From NCBI GenBank assembly GCA_002352215.1, contig DEIB01000054.1, forward strand, positions 11,410 through 75,409: a DNA stretch of 64,000 bases, given 5' to 3'. Under the pieces are notes generated by a model. The model saw only the letters and a list, made by a program, of their open reading frames with translations. It had not been told where the DNA came from and ran no database searches. The position numbers and the translations under genes were made by a program. The DNA is from Chthonomonas sp. UBA2785. Lineage in GTDB: Bacteria > Armatimonadota > Fimbriimonadia > Fimbriimonadales > Fimbriimonadaceae. Below, one piece after another: positions 16,477 through 25,088 of the stretch; the stretch's first letter is position 1; the number at the start of each line of letters is the position of its first letter.

Positions 16477-16862
16477 CCGCGACGAGCTTGAGTCTGCACG
16501 CGGTAAATGGCGTAGCCCACACCGAGAACCCCGCCGAGCAGCCCAAAGATGCCGCCCATCGGACCGTTGAGCCGCTGACCGTCCAGGAAGTAGCCAATAA
16601 GGAATCCCAAAAGCGGCAACCCGATGACGGCATAGGCAATGGCCAATCCCAGACCCGCGCCCCGCGCGATCTCAGGGTCGGCCACCGGCGCGCTGGACTT
16701 CTGCTCCGCTTGCCGGGACTCGTGTCGCTCCCGCGCCCCTCGAGCGGAGGCCTCGAGTTCTTGCATCCGCGCTTCCATATCCGCATCAGCCTGGTCCAGG
16801 CGGCGCCGGGCCATCTCGGCGGCATCTTTTACGGCATCCTCGGGGGCTCGCGGGTCGTCCAT
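16473..16862 (-). CDS. atpZ: AtpZ/AtpI-type protein, first gene of the atp operon
   Basis: The 129-residue protein has a charged helical N-terminal half (residues 8-55), then two membrane helices (about 69-92 and 101-120) around GFLIGYFLDGQRLNGPMGGI. The GYFLD-x-GP-hairpin arrangement is characteristic of AtpZ-family proteins (F0F1 ATPase subunit), which assist assembly or divalent cation transport. The N-terminal extension is longer than usual. On the minus strand TACAAT ends 6 bases before the ATG. Only 14 bp separate it from the divergent recG. Confidence 0.8.
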   Translation of the reverse strand: MDDPRAPEDAVKDAAEMARRRLDQADADMEARMQELEASARGARERHESRQAEQKSSAPVADPEIARGAGLGLAIAYAVIGLPLLGFLIGYFLDGQRLNGPMGGIFGLLGGVLGVGYAIYRVQTQARRG

Positions 16863-16868
16863 ACTCGT

Positions 16869-16874
16869 ATTGTA
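16869..16874 (-). promoter_or_regulatory. candidate -10 element of the atp operon
   Basis: On the minus strand TACAAT ends 6 bases before the atpZ ATG at 16862, with no ribosome-binding site between. This implies a leaderless atp transcript starting at or near the ATG. The element occupies the 14-bp gap to recG. Confidence 0.5.
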
Positions 16875-16876
16875 CG

Positions 16877-19033
16877 ATGTCGTCGGCGCGTCCCTCTGAT
16901 CCGCTAGCTACCGACGTGCAGTTCCTCAAAGGCGTCGGCCCCAAGGGGGCCATGCTCTTGCACAAGCTCGGCCTCAAATCGGTGGAAGACGTGTTGTGGC
17001 ACTTTCCGCGTCGGTACCAAGATCGGCGCAACCTCCCGCCGCTCTCCATGCTCCGTCCGGGAATGGAAGCCACCGTGCGCGGGGAACTGGTGGAGGTGAA
17101 AACCCGTCCGATTCGCGGTGGGCGGGTGCTGATTTCCGCCACCCTCGCGGATCGCACCGGCGAAGTCACGCTCACTTGGTTTAACCAACCGTGGGTGGCG
17201 CGCGAGCTGAACCGCCAACGCGGGGAGATCATCGCGTTCGGCATGGTGAAGGAGGGTCTCCGCCACCAGCTCGAAATGGCCGGCCCCGAGTGGGAGTGGA
17301 TTGACCCGGAAGACGAGGCCGATGACTTTGCGCGCTTGGTGCCCGTGTATCCGTTGAGCGAAGGCGTGCCGCAAGCGATTGTGCGGCGGGCGGCCCACAG
17401 CGCCGTTGCCTATTTTGCCGAGAGCATGCCCGACGCCCTGCCCGCGTGGCTCCGCAAGGAAGAGCGCCTGCGTGGGGTGGCTTGGTGCCTGCAGCAAATG
17501 CACCTCCCGGACACCTTGAAGGAACAACAGGAAGCCCGACGCCGGCTGGTCTTCGAGGAGTTCTATCTCCTGCAACTGGTGCTCCAGCTCAAACGGCAGG
17601 AAGCCCACAAGGAGGTTGGGATTTCGTTCCCTATCTCCCAGTTAGGTGGCAACCGGGCGGCCTCGCCTCACCTCTTCGATGCGCCCAGCGTGCTGGATGA
17701 GGGCGGCACCCTGGCCGATGAAGTCGCGCACATGCTGCCGTTCGAACTCACCGGTGCCCAAAAGCGCGTGGTGCAAGAAATTTGGGAAGACATGGAGCGC
17801 CCCATGCCCATGAACCGCCTGGTGCAAGGGGACGTGGGCAGCGGGAAAACCGCCGTGGCAGCCTGTGCGATGTTGGCGGCAGTGCGGTGCGGCTACCAGG
17901 CCGCGCTGATGGCCCCCACCGAAATCCTGGCCGAGCAACACGCCATCAACCTCAAGCGGCTCTTTGAACCCCTTGGCATTCGCGTCGGGCTCATCGTGGG
18001 CAAGCAGACGGCCGCCATCAAGCGTCGCCAAGCCCAGCTCACCCAGACCGGCGATATCCAGATTGCCGTGGGCACCCACGCGCTCATTCAAGAGGGCGTG
18101 AAGTTCCACCGGTTGGGGCTGGCGGTGGTGGATGAGCAACACCGGTTTGGAGTGCGCCAGCGGCTGGCCCTGCGCAACAAGGCCGTGGGCAACCCGGATG
18201 TGCTGGTGATGACGGCCACGCCCATCCCTCGCACCCTCACCATGACGCTCTACGGGGACCTCGACCTCAGCGTGATTGACGAGCTTCCCCCGGGCCGCAA
18301 GCCGATCAAAACGCATTGGAAGCGCCCGAACGACCGGCCCGCCGTGTACCAGGCCGTGCGCAAGCTCATTGACGAAGGCCGCCAGGCGTACTTTGTCTGC
18401 CCGATGATCAGCGAGAACGAGAAGGTCCAGGCGCAGGCCGCGCAAGACCTCCATTACCGGCTGGAAAAGGAGGTGTATCCCGATCTCCGGCTCGGGCTTT
18501 TGCACGGGCAGATGAAGGGTGTGGAAAAAGAGGAGATAATGGCCCGCTTCCGAGCGCACGAACTGGACATCTTGGTCAGTACGGTCGTCATCGAAGTGGG
18601 GGTGGACGTCCCCAACGCCAGCGTAATGGTGATTGAAGACGCCAACCGATTCGGCCTGAGCCAGCTCCATCAGCTGCGCGGGCGTGTGGGGCGCGGCGGG
18701 CACCAGAGTTATTGCATCCTGGTGGCCGACGCCACCAGCGACGACGCGAGGGAACGCATGGAGATCATGGTGGAGACAACGGACGGCTTCCGGATCGCCG
18801 AGAAGGACTTGCAGATCCGAGGGCCGGGCGACATCGCCGGCACCCGCCAGAGCGGGGCGCTGGACCTTCGCATTGCCAACCTCGTCACCGACGGAAGACT
18901 GCTAGAAGAAGCTCGTCAGGCGGCCCTGCGAACTTTAGAGCGTGATCCTGCACTCAGCCTCGATGAGCATGTCTATATTCTCAATAAAATTGCGCAACAG
19001 AGGGACGAAACCGCGCTGATTACAGTAACGTGA
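16877..19033 (+). CDS. recG: ATP-dependent DNA helicase RecG
   Basis: RecG remodels stalled forks and Holliday junctions. The 718-residue protein has the N-terminal wedge domain (QFLKGVGPKGAMLLHKLG near residue 14), an OB-fold, then the SF2 helicase core: GDVGSGKTAVAA (motif I), DEQHRFGVRQR (motif II), TATPIPRTL (motif III) and the HQLRGRVGRG region (motif VI). The C-terminal TRAP-like segment IRGPGDIAGTRQSG is present. The ATG at 16877 is 14 bp from the divergent atpZ start. An alternative is the GTG at 16916, which would still keep QFLKGVGPK. Confidence 0.95.
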   Translation: MSSARPSDPLATDVQFLKGVGPKGAMLLHKLGLKSVEDVLWHFPRRYQDRRNLPPLSMLRPGMEATVRGELVEVKTRPIRGGRVLISATLADRTGEVTLTWFNQPWVARELNRQRGEIIAFGMVKEGLRHQLEMAGPEWEWIDPEDEADDFARLVPVYPLSEGVPQAIVRRAAHSAVAYFAESMPDALPAWLRKEERLRGVAWCLQQMHLPDTLKEQQEARRRLVFEEFYLLQLVLQLKRQEAHKEVGISFPISQLGGNRAASPHLFDAPSVLDEGGTLADEVAHMLPFELTGAQKRVVQEIWEDMERPMPMNRLVQGDVGSGKTAVAACAMLAAVRCGYQAALMAPTEILAEQHAINLKRLFEPLGIRVGLIVGKQTAAIKRRQAQLTQTGDIQIAVGTHALIQEGVKFHRLGLAVVDEQHRFGVRQRLALRNKAVGNPDVLVMTATPIPRTLTMTLYGDLDLSVIDELPPGRKPIKTHWKRPNDRPAVYQAVRKLIDEGRQAYFVCPMISENEKVQAQAAQDLHYRLEKEVYPDLRLGLLHGQMKGVEKEEIMARFRAHELDILVSTVVIEVGVDVPNASVMVIEDANRFGLSQLHQLRGRVGRGGHQSYCILVADATSDDARERMEIMVETTDGFRIAEKDLQIRGPGDIAGTRQSGALDLRIANLVTDGRLLEEARQAALRTLERDPALSLDEHVYILNKIAQQRDETALITVT

Positions 19034-19048
19034 GGCTGGGGAAATCGA

Positions 19049-19372
19049 ATGAACATTCCGGAGATTGAAGTACAAACACTGAAGGCATGGCTAGATTCGG
19101 GTCGCGACCTTGTGCTCCTTGATGTTCGTGAGCCCAATGAGCTCGAAGTCAGCGTACTTCCGGGCGTCATCAATATCCCGCTCAAGTCGGTGGAAGACCG
19201 ACTGGACGAACTAGACCCGAGCAAGGAAACGGTCGTCATCTGCCGGTCGGGCATGCGCAGCGGCACCATAACGGAACTCCTCCGGGCTCGCGGCTTCAAG
19301 AGCGCTTACAACCTTGCGGGGGGCATGAACGCCTACGCCACCCAAGTGGACCCCACCCTCAAAACCTACTGA
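19049..19372 (+). CDS. single-domain rhodanese-like sulfurtransferase
   Basis: The 107-residue protein carries one rhodanese domain. LVLLDVREPNELEVSVLPGVINIPL is the substrate-side signature and CRSGMR (Cys at about residue 72) is the active-site loop that would carry a persulfide. There is no signal peptide, so it acts in the cytoplasm. The physiological sulfur acceptor cannot be read from the sequence. It is 15 bp after recG and likely co-transcribed. It converges on topA with 15 bp between stops. Confidence 0.9.
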   Translation: MNIPEIEVQTLKAWLDSGRDLVLLDVREPNELEVSVLPGVINIPLKSVEDRLDELDPSKETVVICRSGMRSGTITELLRARGFKSAYNLAGGMNAYATQVDPTLKTY

Positions 19373-19387
19373 GAGCGGGGCGTCCCT

Positions 19388-22063
19388 TTACTTCTTGGTC
19401 CGCGTGGACTTGCGGGCGGTGGTCTTCTTGGCCGTGGTTCCGCCGCGACGGGCGGGGGCCCGCTTCGCGCCGCGCTTGGATGGCCCCGCCGCAGCCTTGG
19501 CAATCAGCAACTCAGCGGCTTGCTCCAACGTCACCGCCTCAGGCGTGATCGACTTCGGCAAGGTGGCATTGGTTTGGCCATCGGTGACGTAGGGGCCGTA
19601 GCGACCGCTCATCACCTTCACTTCGCCCGCCAAGCCCTCAGCCGTGCCCAGGGAGCGGAGGGGTTCCGGGCCACTGCTGCGGGCGCCACGTCCACCCCGG
19701 TTGTTCTGGGGGTTGGCGAGGGCATCCAGGGCCTCTTGCAGGGTCATGGTGGCGGCAGTGCGCCAGTCGCCCACGTTGGCCTTGCGGTCGCCGGCCGTGA
19801 GGTAGGCGCCGTAGCGGCCAATGGCCAGGGTCACCGCAAACTGGGTGCCGGGTTCATCGCCCAGCAGGCGCGGGAAGGACATCAGCATGCTCAGGTCGTC
19901 TTCGCTGAGTTCGCTGGCATTGGCACCCGGCGGCAGTGTCACCCGCTTGACCTCCCCATCCTCGCCCGCTTCGCGTTCCAAGTAAGCGCCGTAGCGGCCA
20001 CTCTTCAGGTACACGTTCCGGCCGGTTTTGTGGTCGATGCCCAGCGATTCCGGTCCGGCGGCGCGTTCGGTCAGCAGGGATTCGGCCTTTTCCAGGGTTA
20101 GGTCGGCCGGGGGTAGATCCTCCGGCACGCTGCAGGTGTGGCCGGGGCCGCCTTCGCCGCGCTGAATGAACGGTCCATTGCGGCCAATGCGCACGCGAAT
20201 CTCCTCACTGAGAGGGATGAGCGGGAAGGGAATGTCGGCGCCCTTCTCCTTCACAGCGGCATCAATACCGGGGCGCTGCTGGGTGCCGAAATAGAAGGCC
20301 TTGAGTTGCTTGACGGCATCACGGTCGCCTTCAGCGATCTCGTCGAGCTCATCCTCCATCGAGGCCGTGAACCCGAGGTCCACAAGTTCGGAGAACCACT
20401 CTTCTAGAAGCTGGATGACGGCAAAGGCCGTCCAAGTGGGGACCAGTTCGTTGCCTTTCTTGAAGACGTAACCCCGGTTCTGGATGGTCGAAATGATGCT
20501 GGCGTAGGTGCTGGGCCGGCCGATGCCTTGCTCTTCCAGGGCGCGGACCAGGGTCGCTTCGGTGTAGCGGGCCGTCGGGCGCGTCACGTGCTCGGTCATC
20601 TCCACCGACTTCACCGCCACCTTGTCGCCCACTTTCAGGTTGGGCAGAATCGTCTCGCGGTCGCCGAGGTCGGCATCCGGGTCGTCGGTGCCTTCCACGT
20701 AAGCGCGGAGGAAGCCGGGGAATTGAATCCGCTTGCCGCTGGTGCCGAAGGTGAACGTGCGGCCGCCTTCTTCCACTTCCAGTTCAATGCGGGTGCGCAT
20801 GACTTCGGCGGGGCGCATTTGGCAGGCCAGGGTGCGCTTCCAGATCAGGTCGTAAATCTTCAGTTGGTCGGCGTCTAGGTACGCCTTCACGTCCTGCGGG
20901 CGGCGCTGGAGGTCGGTGGGACGGATCGCTTCGTGGGCTTCCTGCGCGTTCTTGGCCTTCGACTTGTACCGCTTGGGAGTGGCGAGGGCGTACTCCTTGC
21001 CGTAGAGGTCGGTGATGACGGCCTTGGCTTGCTCCAGAGCGCGGTCGGCCAGGGTGAGGCTGTCCGTTCGCATGTAGGTGATCAAACCGACGCGCTCGCC
21101 TCCCATTGCCACACCTTCGTAAAGCTGCTGGGCGATGCGCATGGTGCGGTCGCCCGAGAAGCCGAACTTGCGGTTGGCCTCTTGCTGCAGGGTGGACGTC
21201 ATGAAGGGCGGCGGCGGGGTTTCCGTCCCCGGCTTCTCGTCGCGCTTAGTGACGGTGAAGGGCGCGGCAGCCTGCAGGCGCGGGGCCAGCGGGCCGGCTT
21301 CGTCGGCGTTGAGCCGGTACACCTTCTTGTTGGTGAGCTGACCGTGGTGGTCAAAGTCTTGGCCATCGGCCAGGGTTTGGCCCGCCACCGCGCTGAGTTT
21401 GCTTCCGAACGTGGCGCCCTCGACCTCATGCGTGGCCTTGATGCCACTGTAGCTGGCGGGCACAAAACCCATGCGCTCGCGTTCGCGCATCACCACTAGG
21501 CGCACGGCCACGCTCTGCACGCGGCCCGCGCTCAATCCGGGAGCGACTTTTTTCCAAAGAAGGGGGCTTAAAGTGTAACCATATAGCCGGTCCAGGATGC
21601 GGCGCGTCTCCTGAGCCCGCACCAGGGCCTCGTCCACCGCCCGGGGTTCGGCCAAGGCCTGTTTGATGGCTTCTGGCGTGATTTCGTGAAAGACTATGCG
21701 TTGAACTTCTACAGATTTCTTAGGCTTAAGCAACTGCAGAATGTGCCAACTGATGGATTCGCCTTCGCGGTCTTCGTCTGTTGCGAGCAGGATGCGCTGG
21801 GCATCCTTGGCCGTAGCCTTCAGTTCGGTCACCCGGCGCTTTTTATCATCCGGCACGATATAGATCGGCTGAAAATCTTCATCCGTATTCACGCCCAGGC
21901 GCGCCCACGGCTTGCCTTTGAATTCGGCAGGAATCTCCTTGGCGCTCTCCGGGAGGTCGCGCACGTGCCCAAAGCTGGCGATGACGTCGTAATCCTTGCC
22001 CAAGAAGCGCTGGATGGTCTGCGCTTTTGCTGGAGATTCCACAATGACTACGGTCTTGGCCAT
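19388..22063 (-). CDS. topA: DNA topoisomerase I (type IA)
   Basis: TopA relaxes negative supercoils. From the ATG at 22063 the protein has 891 residues. The Toprim domain opens KTVVIVESPAKAQTIQ and has ATDEDREGE at 94-102. The catalytic Tyr is Y330 in GLITYMRTDS. Instead of four-Cys zinc fingers the C-terminus has several Topo-C repeats with the pattern SGRYGAYL / IGRYGAYL / SGRYGPYV, then a Lys/Arg/Thr-rich tail that should help DNA binding. The longer frame upstream was rejected because homologous sequence begins at MAKTVVIVE. Confidence 0.96.
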   Translation of the reverse strand: MAKTVVIVESPAKAQTIQRFLGKDYDVIASFGHVRDLPESAKEIPAEFKGKPWARLGVNTDEDFQPIYIVPDDKKRRVTELKATAKDAQRILLATDEDREGESISWHILQLLKPKKSVEVQRIVFHEITPEAIKQALAEPRAVDEALVRAQETRRILDRLYGYTLSPLLWKKVAPGLSAGRVQSVAVRLVVMRERERMGFVPASYSGIKATHEVEGATFGSKLSAVAGQTLADGQDFDHHGQLTNKKVYRLNADEAGPLAPRLQAAAPFTVTKRDEKPGTETPPPPFMTSTLQQEANRKFGFSGDRTMRIAQQLYEGVAMGGERVGLITYMRTDSLTLADRALEQAKAVITDLYGKEYALATPKRYKSKAKNAQEAHEAIRPTDLQRRPQDVKAYLDADQLKIYDLIWKRTLACQMRPAEVMRTRIELEVEEGGRTFTFGTSGKRIQFPGFLRAYVEGTDDPDADLGDRETILPNLKVGDKVAVKSVEMTEHVTRPTARYTEATLVRALEEQGIGRPSTYASIISTIQNRGYVFKKGNELVPTWTAFAVIQLLEEWFSELVDLGFTASMEDELDEIAEGDRDAVKQLKAFYFGTQQRPGIDAAVKEKGADIPFPLIPLSEEIRVRIGRNGPFIQRGEGGPGHTCSVPEDLPPADLTLEKAESLLTERAAGPESLGIDHKTGRNVYLKSGRYGAYLEREAGEDGEVKRVTLPPGANASELSEDDLSMLMSFPRLLGDEPGTQFAVTLAIGRYGAYLTAGDRKANVGDWRTAATMTLQEALDALANPQNNRGGRGARSSGPEPLRSLGTAEGLAGEVKVMSGRYGPYVTDGQTNATLPKSITPEAVTLEQAAELLIAKAAAGPSKRGAKRAPARRGGTTAKKTTARKSTRTKK

Positions 22064-22188
22064 ACGCGCGTATTGGTTTACCGGGCCGGGGCCAGGTTCT
22101 GCGCGGTCTTGTCTAAACGGCCCACCGTGGCCCGCCTGCACCTGGAGCTCTGACACCACTGGCCGCGGAAAACGTGTATTGAATAATA

Positions 22189-23589
22189 ATGCGAATCATG
22201 CCGCGCGTTTTCAAGCTTTGGTTGGTGGCCTTCACGCTGGCGTGGGCCGCCGTGGCGAGCGCCGGCGAACGCAACTGGCTCACCGTTCACTTGGGCAAGG
22301 AACGCATCGGCTACGCTTGGTACGAAACGGAATTGCCCCGATCGGCTGGCTCGATCGAAGTTGCCGAGGTGGTGCTGGATACCAAGGCCCTAGGCGACCC
22401 CATTCAGCTCCGGTCGTATTCTCGGGTTCGGTACGGCGGCGATCGCGAGCTAGTGACGGGTGAATACCGCACCGAAAGCGGGGGACGGACCTCGACGGTT
22501 CAGATCGAACTCGTGGACGAGAACTTAGTGGTGAAGGCGAACACGGCCGGGCGCCCCCAGGAGATGCAACTGAAGGTTGACCCAAAGATCCCTTTCACCA
22601 GCGACGCTGTCAACTATCTGATTGAACTCGAGCAGCGACCCGAGCGGCTGAAGGTGCAGACCTTTGATTCCACCACGCTCACCATCGTCCAGATTGAAGT
22701 CATCGATCGAGGCAAAGTCACCCTGGAGGATGGCGGGCGTACCGTTGCCGCGCACCGGTATGACGTCGAAGACCCTCGGAGCCCCACCCAAGTTTTTGTC
22801 TCGTCCGAAGGCAAGTTCCTCCTCGCCCGGGGGCCGCTGGGGATGACCATGCGCCCGGCCACCGAAGAGGAAGCTCTACGGCCCGTCTCCGGTGGCCCAA
22901 GCGACATCGCGGATCTCTCCACCATCGTGCCGAATAAGCCGCTGACCGGCCGCCCCGACCAACCGCTCACCCTGCGATTTGTGGGTCTCTCTCGCGATCT
23001 CCCTTCGGATGGGCATCAAACCACGACTCGTGAAAACAAGGATGTGGTGGTGACGATTCATCCCTTGCGCCCCGAGGGCAAGCGGTCCGTGGCCGAGGCG
23101 AAGGGCCAAGATGAATGGAGAGGCTCTGCTCCTTTCTTACCGGCGGACAACGCCGAGATTCGGTTGCGATCTCGCCTGGCCATTGGCCGACTGACGGACG
23201 TGCATGAGGTCGCGCAGGCCTTGCGGATGGACGTCTTCCGCCGGATGCGTGTGAACGCGGGCATTGGCGTGTTGCGGCCCGCCGATGAGATCATTGGTGC
23301 TCCCGAAGGGGTATGTCGTGACCATGCCATCTTGCTAGCCACTATGCTCCGGGCGGTAGGCTATGCCAGTCGTCTCGTCAGCGGCATGGTGGAGTATCAA
23401 GGACGCTTCTACTACCATGCTTGGGTGGAGTACTGGGACGGCAAGGATTGGAATGCTATGGATAGCACACGCCCGGAGTCAAATCTCACATCGCGGCACA
23501 TCAAGATTGCGCACGGCACGGTGGCCGATGCTTACCAATCGTTCTTGCTCTCCCCGGAGCGATTAGAAGTCGTTAAGGAAGGCTCATGA
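22189..23589 (+). CDS. exported transglutaminase-like protein
   Basis: The 466-residue protein has a signal peptide (residues 4-25) and a long beta-rich N-terminal region. A transglutaminase-like core follows at about residues 330-430, with the catalytic Cys in GVCRDHAILLATMLRAVGY, the His in YHAWVEYWDG and the Asp in AMDSTRP. Such exported proteins may act as cysteine peptidases or cross-linkers; the substrate is unknown. ATG at 22189 or 22198 are both possible. Its stop overlaps the next start (ATGA), so it is coupled to the PIN-TRAM gene, an unexpected partner. Confidence 0.85.
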   Translation: MRIMPRVFKLWLVAFTLAWAAVASAGERNWLTVHLGKERIGYAWYETELPRSAGSIEVAEVVLDTKALGDPIQLRSYSRVRYGGDRELVTGEYRTESGGRTSTVQIELVDENLVVKANTAGRPQEMQLKVDPKIPFTSDAVNYLIELEQRPERLKVQTFDSTTLTIVQIEVIDRGKVTLEDGGRTVAAHRYDVEDPRSPTQVFVSSEGKFLLARGPLGMTMRPATEEEALRPVSGGPSDIADLSTIVPNKPLTGRPDQPLTLRFVGLSRDLPSDGHQTTTRENKDVVVTIHPLRPEGKRSVAEAKGQDEWRGSAPFLPADNAEIRLRSRLAIGRLTDVHEVAQALRMDVFRRMRVNAGIGVLRPADEIIGAPEGVCRDHAILLATMLRAVGYASRLVSGMVEYQGRFYYHAWVEYWDGKDWNAMDSTRPESNLTSRHIKIAHGTVADAYQSFLLSPERLEVVKEGS

Positions 23590-25088
23590 TAGGCCAGCAG
23601 CGCCGCGCCTTAGTGATTGCGATTTTTGCCATTCTTGGCGCGATCGTGAGTATGTCGTTCATGCCCATGGCGATCGACTCGATCTACTCTTCGATCCAGA
23701 ATCAGGTGCGCTCATCCCGCGTTGAGCCGAATCCTAACGCTACAGAGAAGGTTTACGAATTCGACCGAATTGTTAGCGCGAAACCGAACTTGAGTCCGTC
23801 TGCCCAGCAGAAGGCGTTGGAGGAGTTTCGAACTGAATGGCTGACCAGCCGTGATTCGGCAAATCTCATGGACACATTGGCCAAGTTTGGCCTCGATTTA
23901 GAGCCTAAGATTGAGATTACAGATACCAAGTTTAGTGGCCGAAGTGAGATATCTTCGCTCAAAGGACTTGAGAAGGGCGGTGTAAGCCGAGTCATCCGTG
24001 AGGGGAGTCGTTTCTCGATCTACATCCTCCGGCAAACCCGTATTCTGCCAGTCACCGGCAACGGCATTCCGGACGTCACTGACGAGCCGGTTCGAGGCTA
24101 TCCAGGGTCACGTCAGCCCACCACGCTCATCGCGCTGGGGCTTCTCGGAGCAATTCTGGGCGGGGTCTTCGGTGACGTTGGCTCTCGGCTCATGGCAAAG
24201 GGGATGGAGCGCTGGAAGCTCATGGCCAGCGGCGACCGTGTTACCGTGTTTATGGGTTCCTTTGCGGGCATCCTGGCGAGTATCCCGTTCCTCTTTGTAT
24301 TCCAAGGTCTTGGCATACTCGCACCGCTTTTGGTTTTTGCCATGATGGTCGGATTCTCGTTCCTTGGGATTTATGCGCTCCGCTCAATGGATGACATCTT
24401 GCCGTGGGCGAGCATGACGACGAGTCGTCGCCGCACGGGGATTCGCATTCTGGATACGAATGTTCTCATTGACGGGCGAATTTACGACGTTGCGAAGACG
24501 GGATTTTTGACCGGCGAACTCTACGTGCCGTCGTTTGTGATTCAGGAGCTTCAGATCATTGCGGACAGCAAGGATGATATGAAGCGGGCGCGGGGCAAGC
24601 GCGGCCTGCAAATGCTCAAGCTCATGCAATCCGAATTCCAGATTGAGGTTGGCACCAAGGACAAGAACGTGGGCAACCCCAAGGACCCCGTGGATACGCG
24701 CCTCGTCCGCCTCGCCAAGGCCCTGGGGGCAGACCTGGTGACCAACGATCACAACCTCAACTCGGTCGCCACGCTTCAGGATGTACGGGTGCTCAACCTC
24801 AATGACCTGGTCTTGGCGGTGAGGACCAACGTGCTGCCAGGGGAGACGATGTTTGTGGTTCTCAACCGCGAAGGTCAACAGCCCGGCCAAGGCGTCGGCT
24901 ATCTGGATGACGGCACGATGGTGGTGGTCGAGCGATCCCGCGAGAAAATTGGGCAGTCCGTGGAAATTCTGGTCACGCAAATCATCCAGACGGAACGAGG
25001 GAAGCTCGTGTTTGCCGAACTGGCCGACGATCCGAACGGCACCGACCCCAGCGACCTCGGGGCCAGCCCTCGCCGTCCTCGATCGTGA
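23586..25088 (+). CDS. membrane-anchored PIN-TRAM domain protein (YacL-type) with extra N-terminal domain
   Basis: The 500-residue protein ends like the YacL family. Three membrane helices (about 178-200, 222-240, 243-265) precede a PIN ribonuclease-like domain with acidic residues D290 (ILDTNVLIDGRI), E321, D370 and D388 (TNDHNLN), then a TRAM RNA-binding domain from about 415. Unlike common YacL proteins it has a separate N-terminal helix (8-28) and an insert of about 145 residues (31-177), predicted outside the membrane. The end of the insert (LEKGGVSRVIREGSRFSIYI) resembles the tail of a parvulin-type prolyl isomerase, but the rest is too divergent to be sure. The ATG overlaps the upstream stop; the stop overlaps the ispDF GTG. 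Confidence 0.87.
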   Translation: MIGQQRRALVIAIFAILGAIVSMSFMPMAIDSIYSSIQNQVRSSRVEPNPNATEKVYEFDRIVSAKPNLSPSAQQKALEEFRTEWLTSRDSANLMDTLAKFGLDLEPKIEITDTKFSGRSEISSLKGLEKGGVSRVIREGSRFSIYILRQTRILPVTGNGIPDVTDEPVRGYPGSRQPTTLIALGLLGAILGGVFGDVGSRLMAKGMERWKLMASGDRVTVFMGSFAGILASIPFLFVFQGLGILAPLLVFAMMVGFSFLGIYALRSMDDILPWASMTTSRRRTGIRILDTNVLIDGRIYDVAKTGFLTGELYVPSFVIQELQIIADSKDDMKRARGKRGLQMLKLMQSEFQIEVGTKDKNVGNPKDPVDTRLVRLAKALGADLVTNDHNLNSVATLQDVRVLNLNDLVLAVRTNVLPGETMFVVLNREGQQPGQGVGYLDDGTMVVVERSREKIGQSVEILVTQIIQTERGKLVFAELADDPNGTDPSDLGASPRRPRS

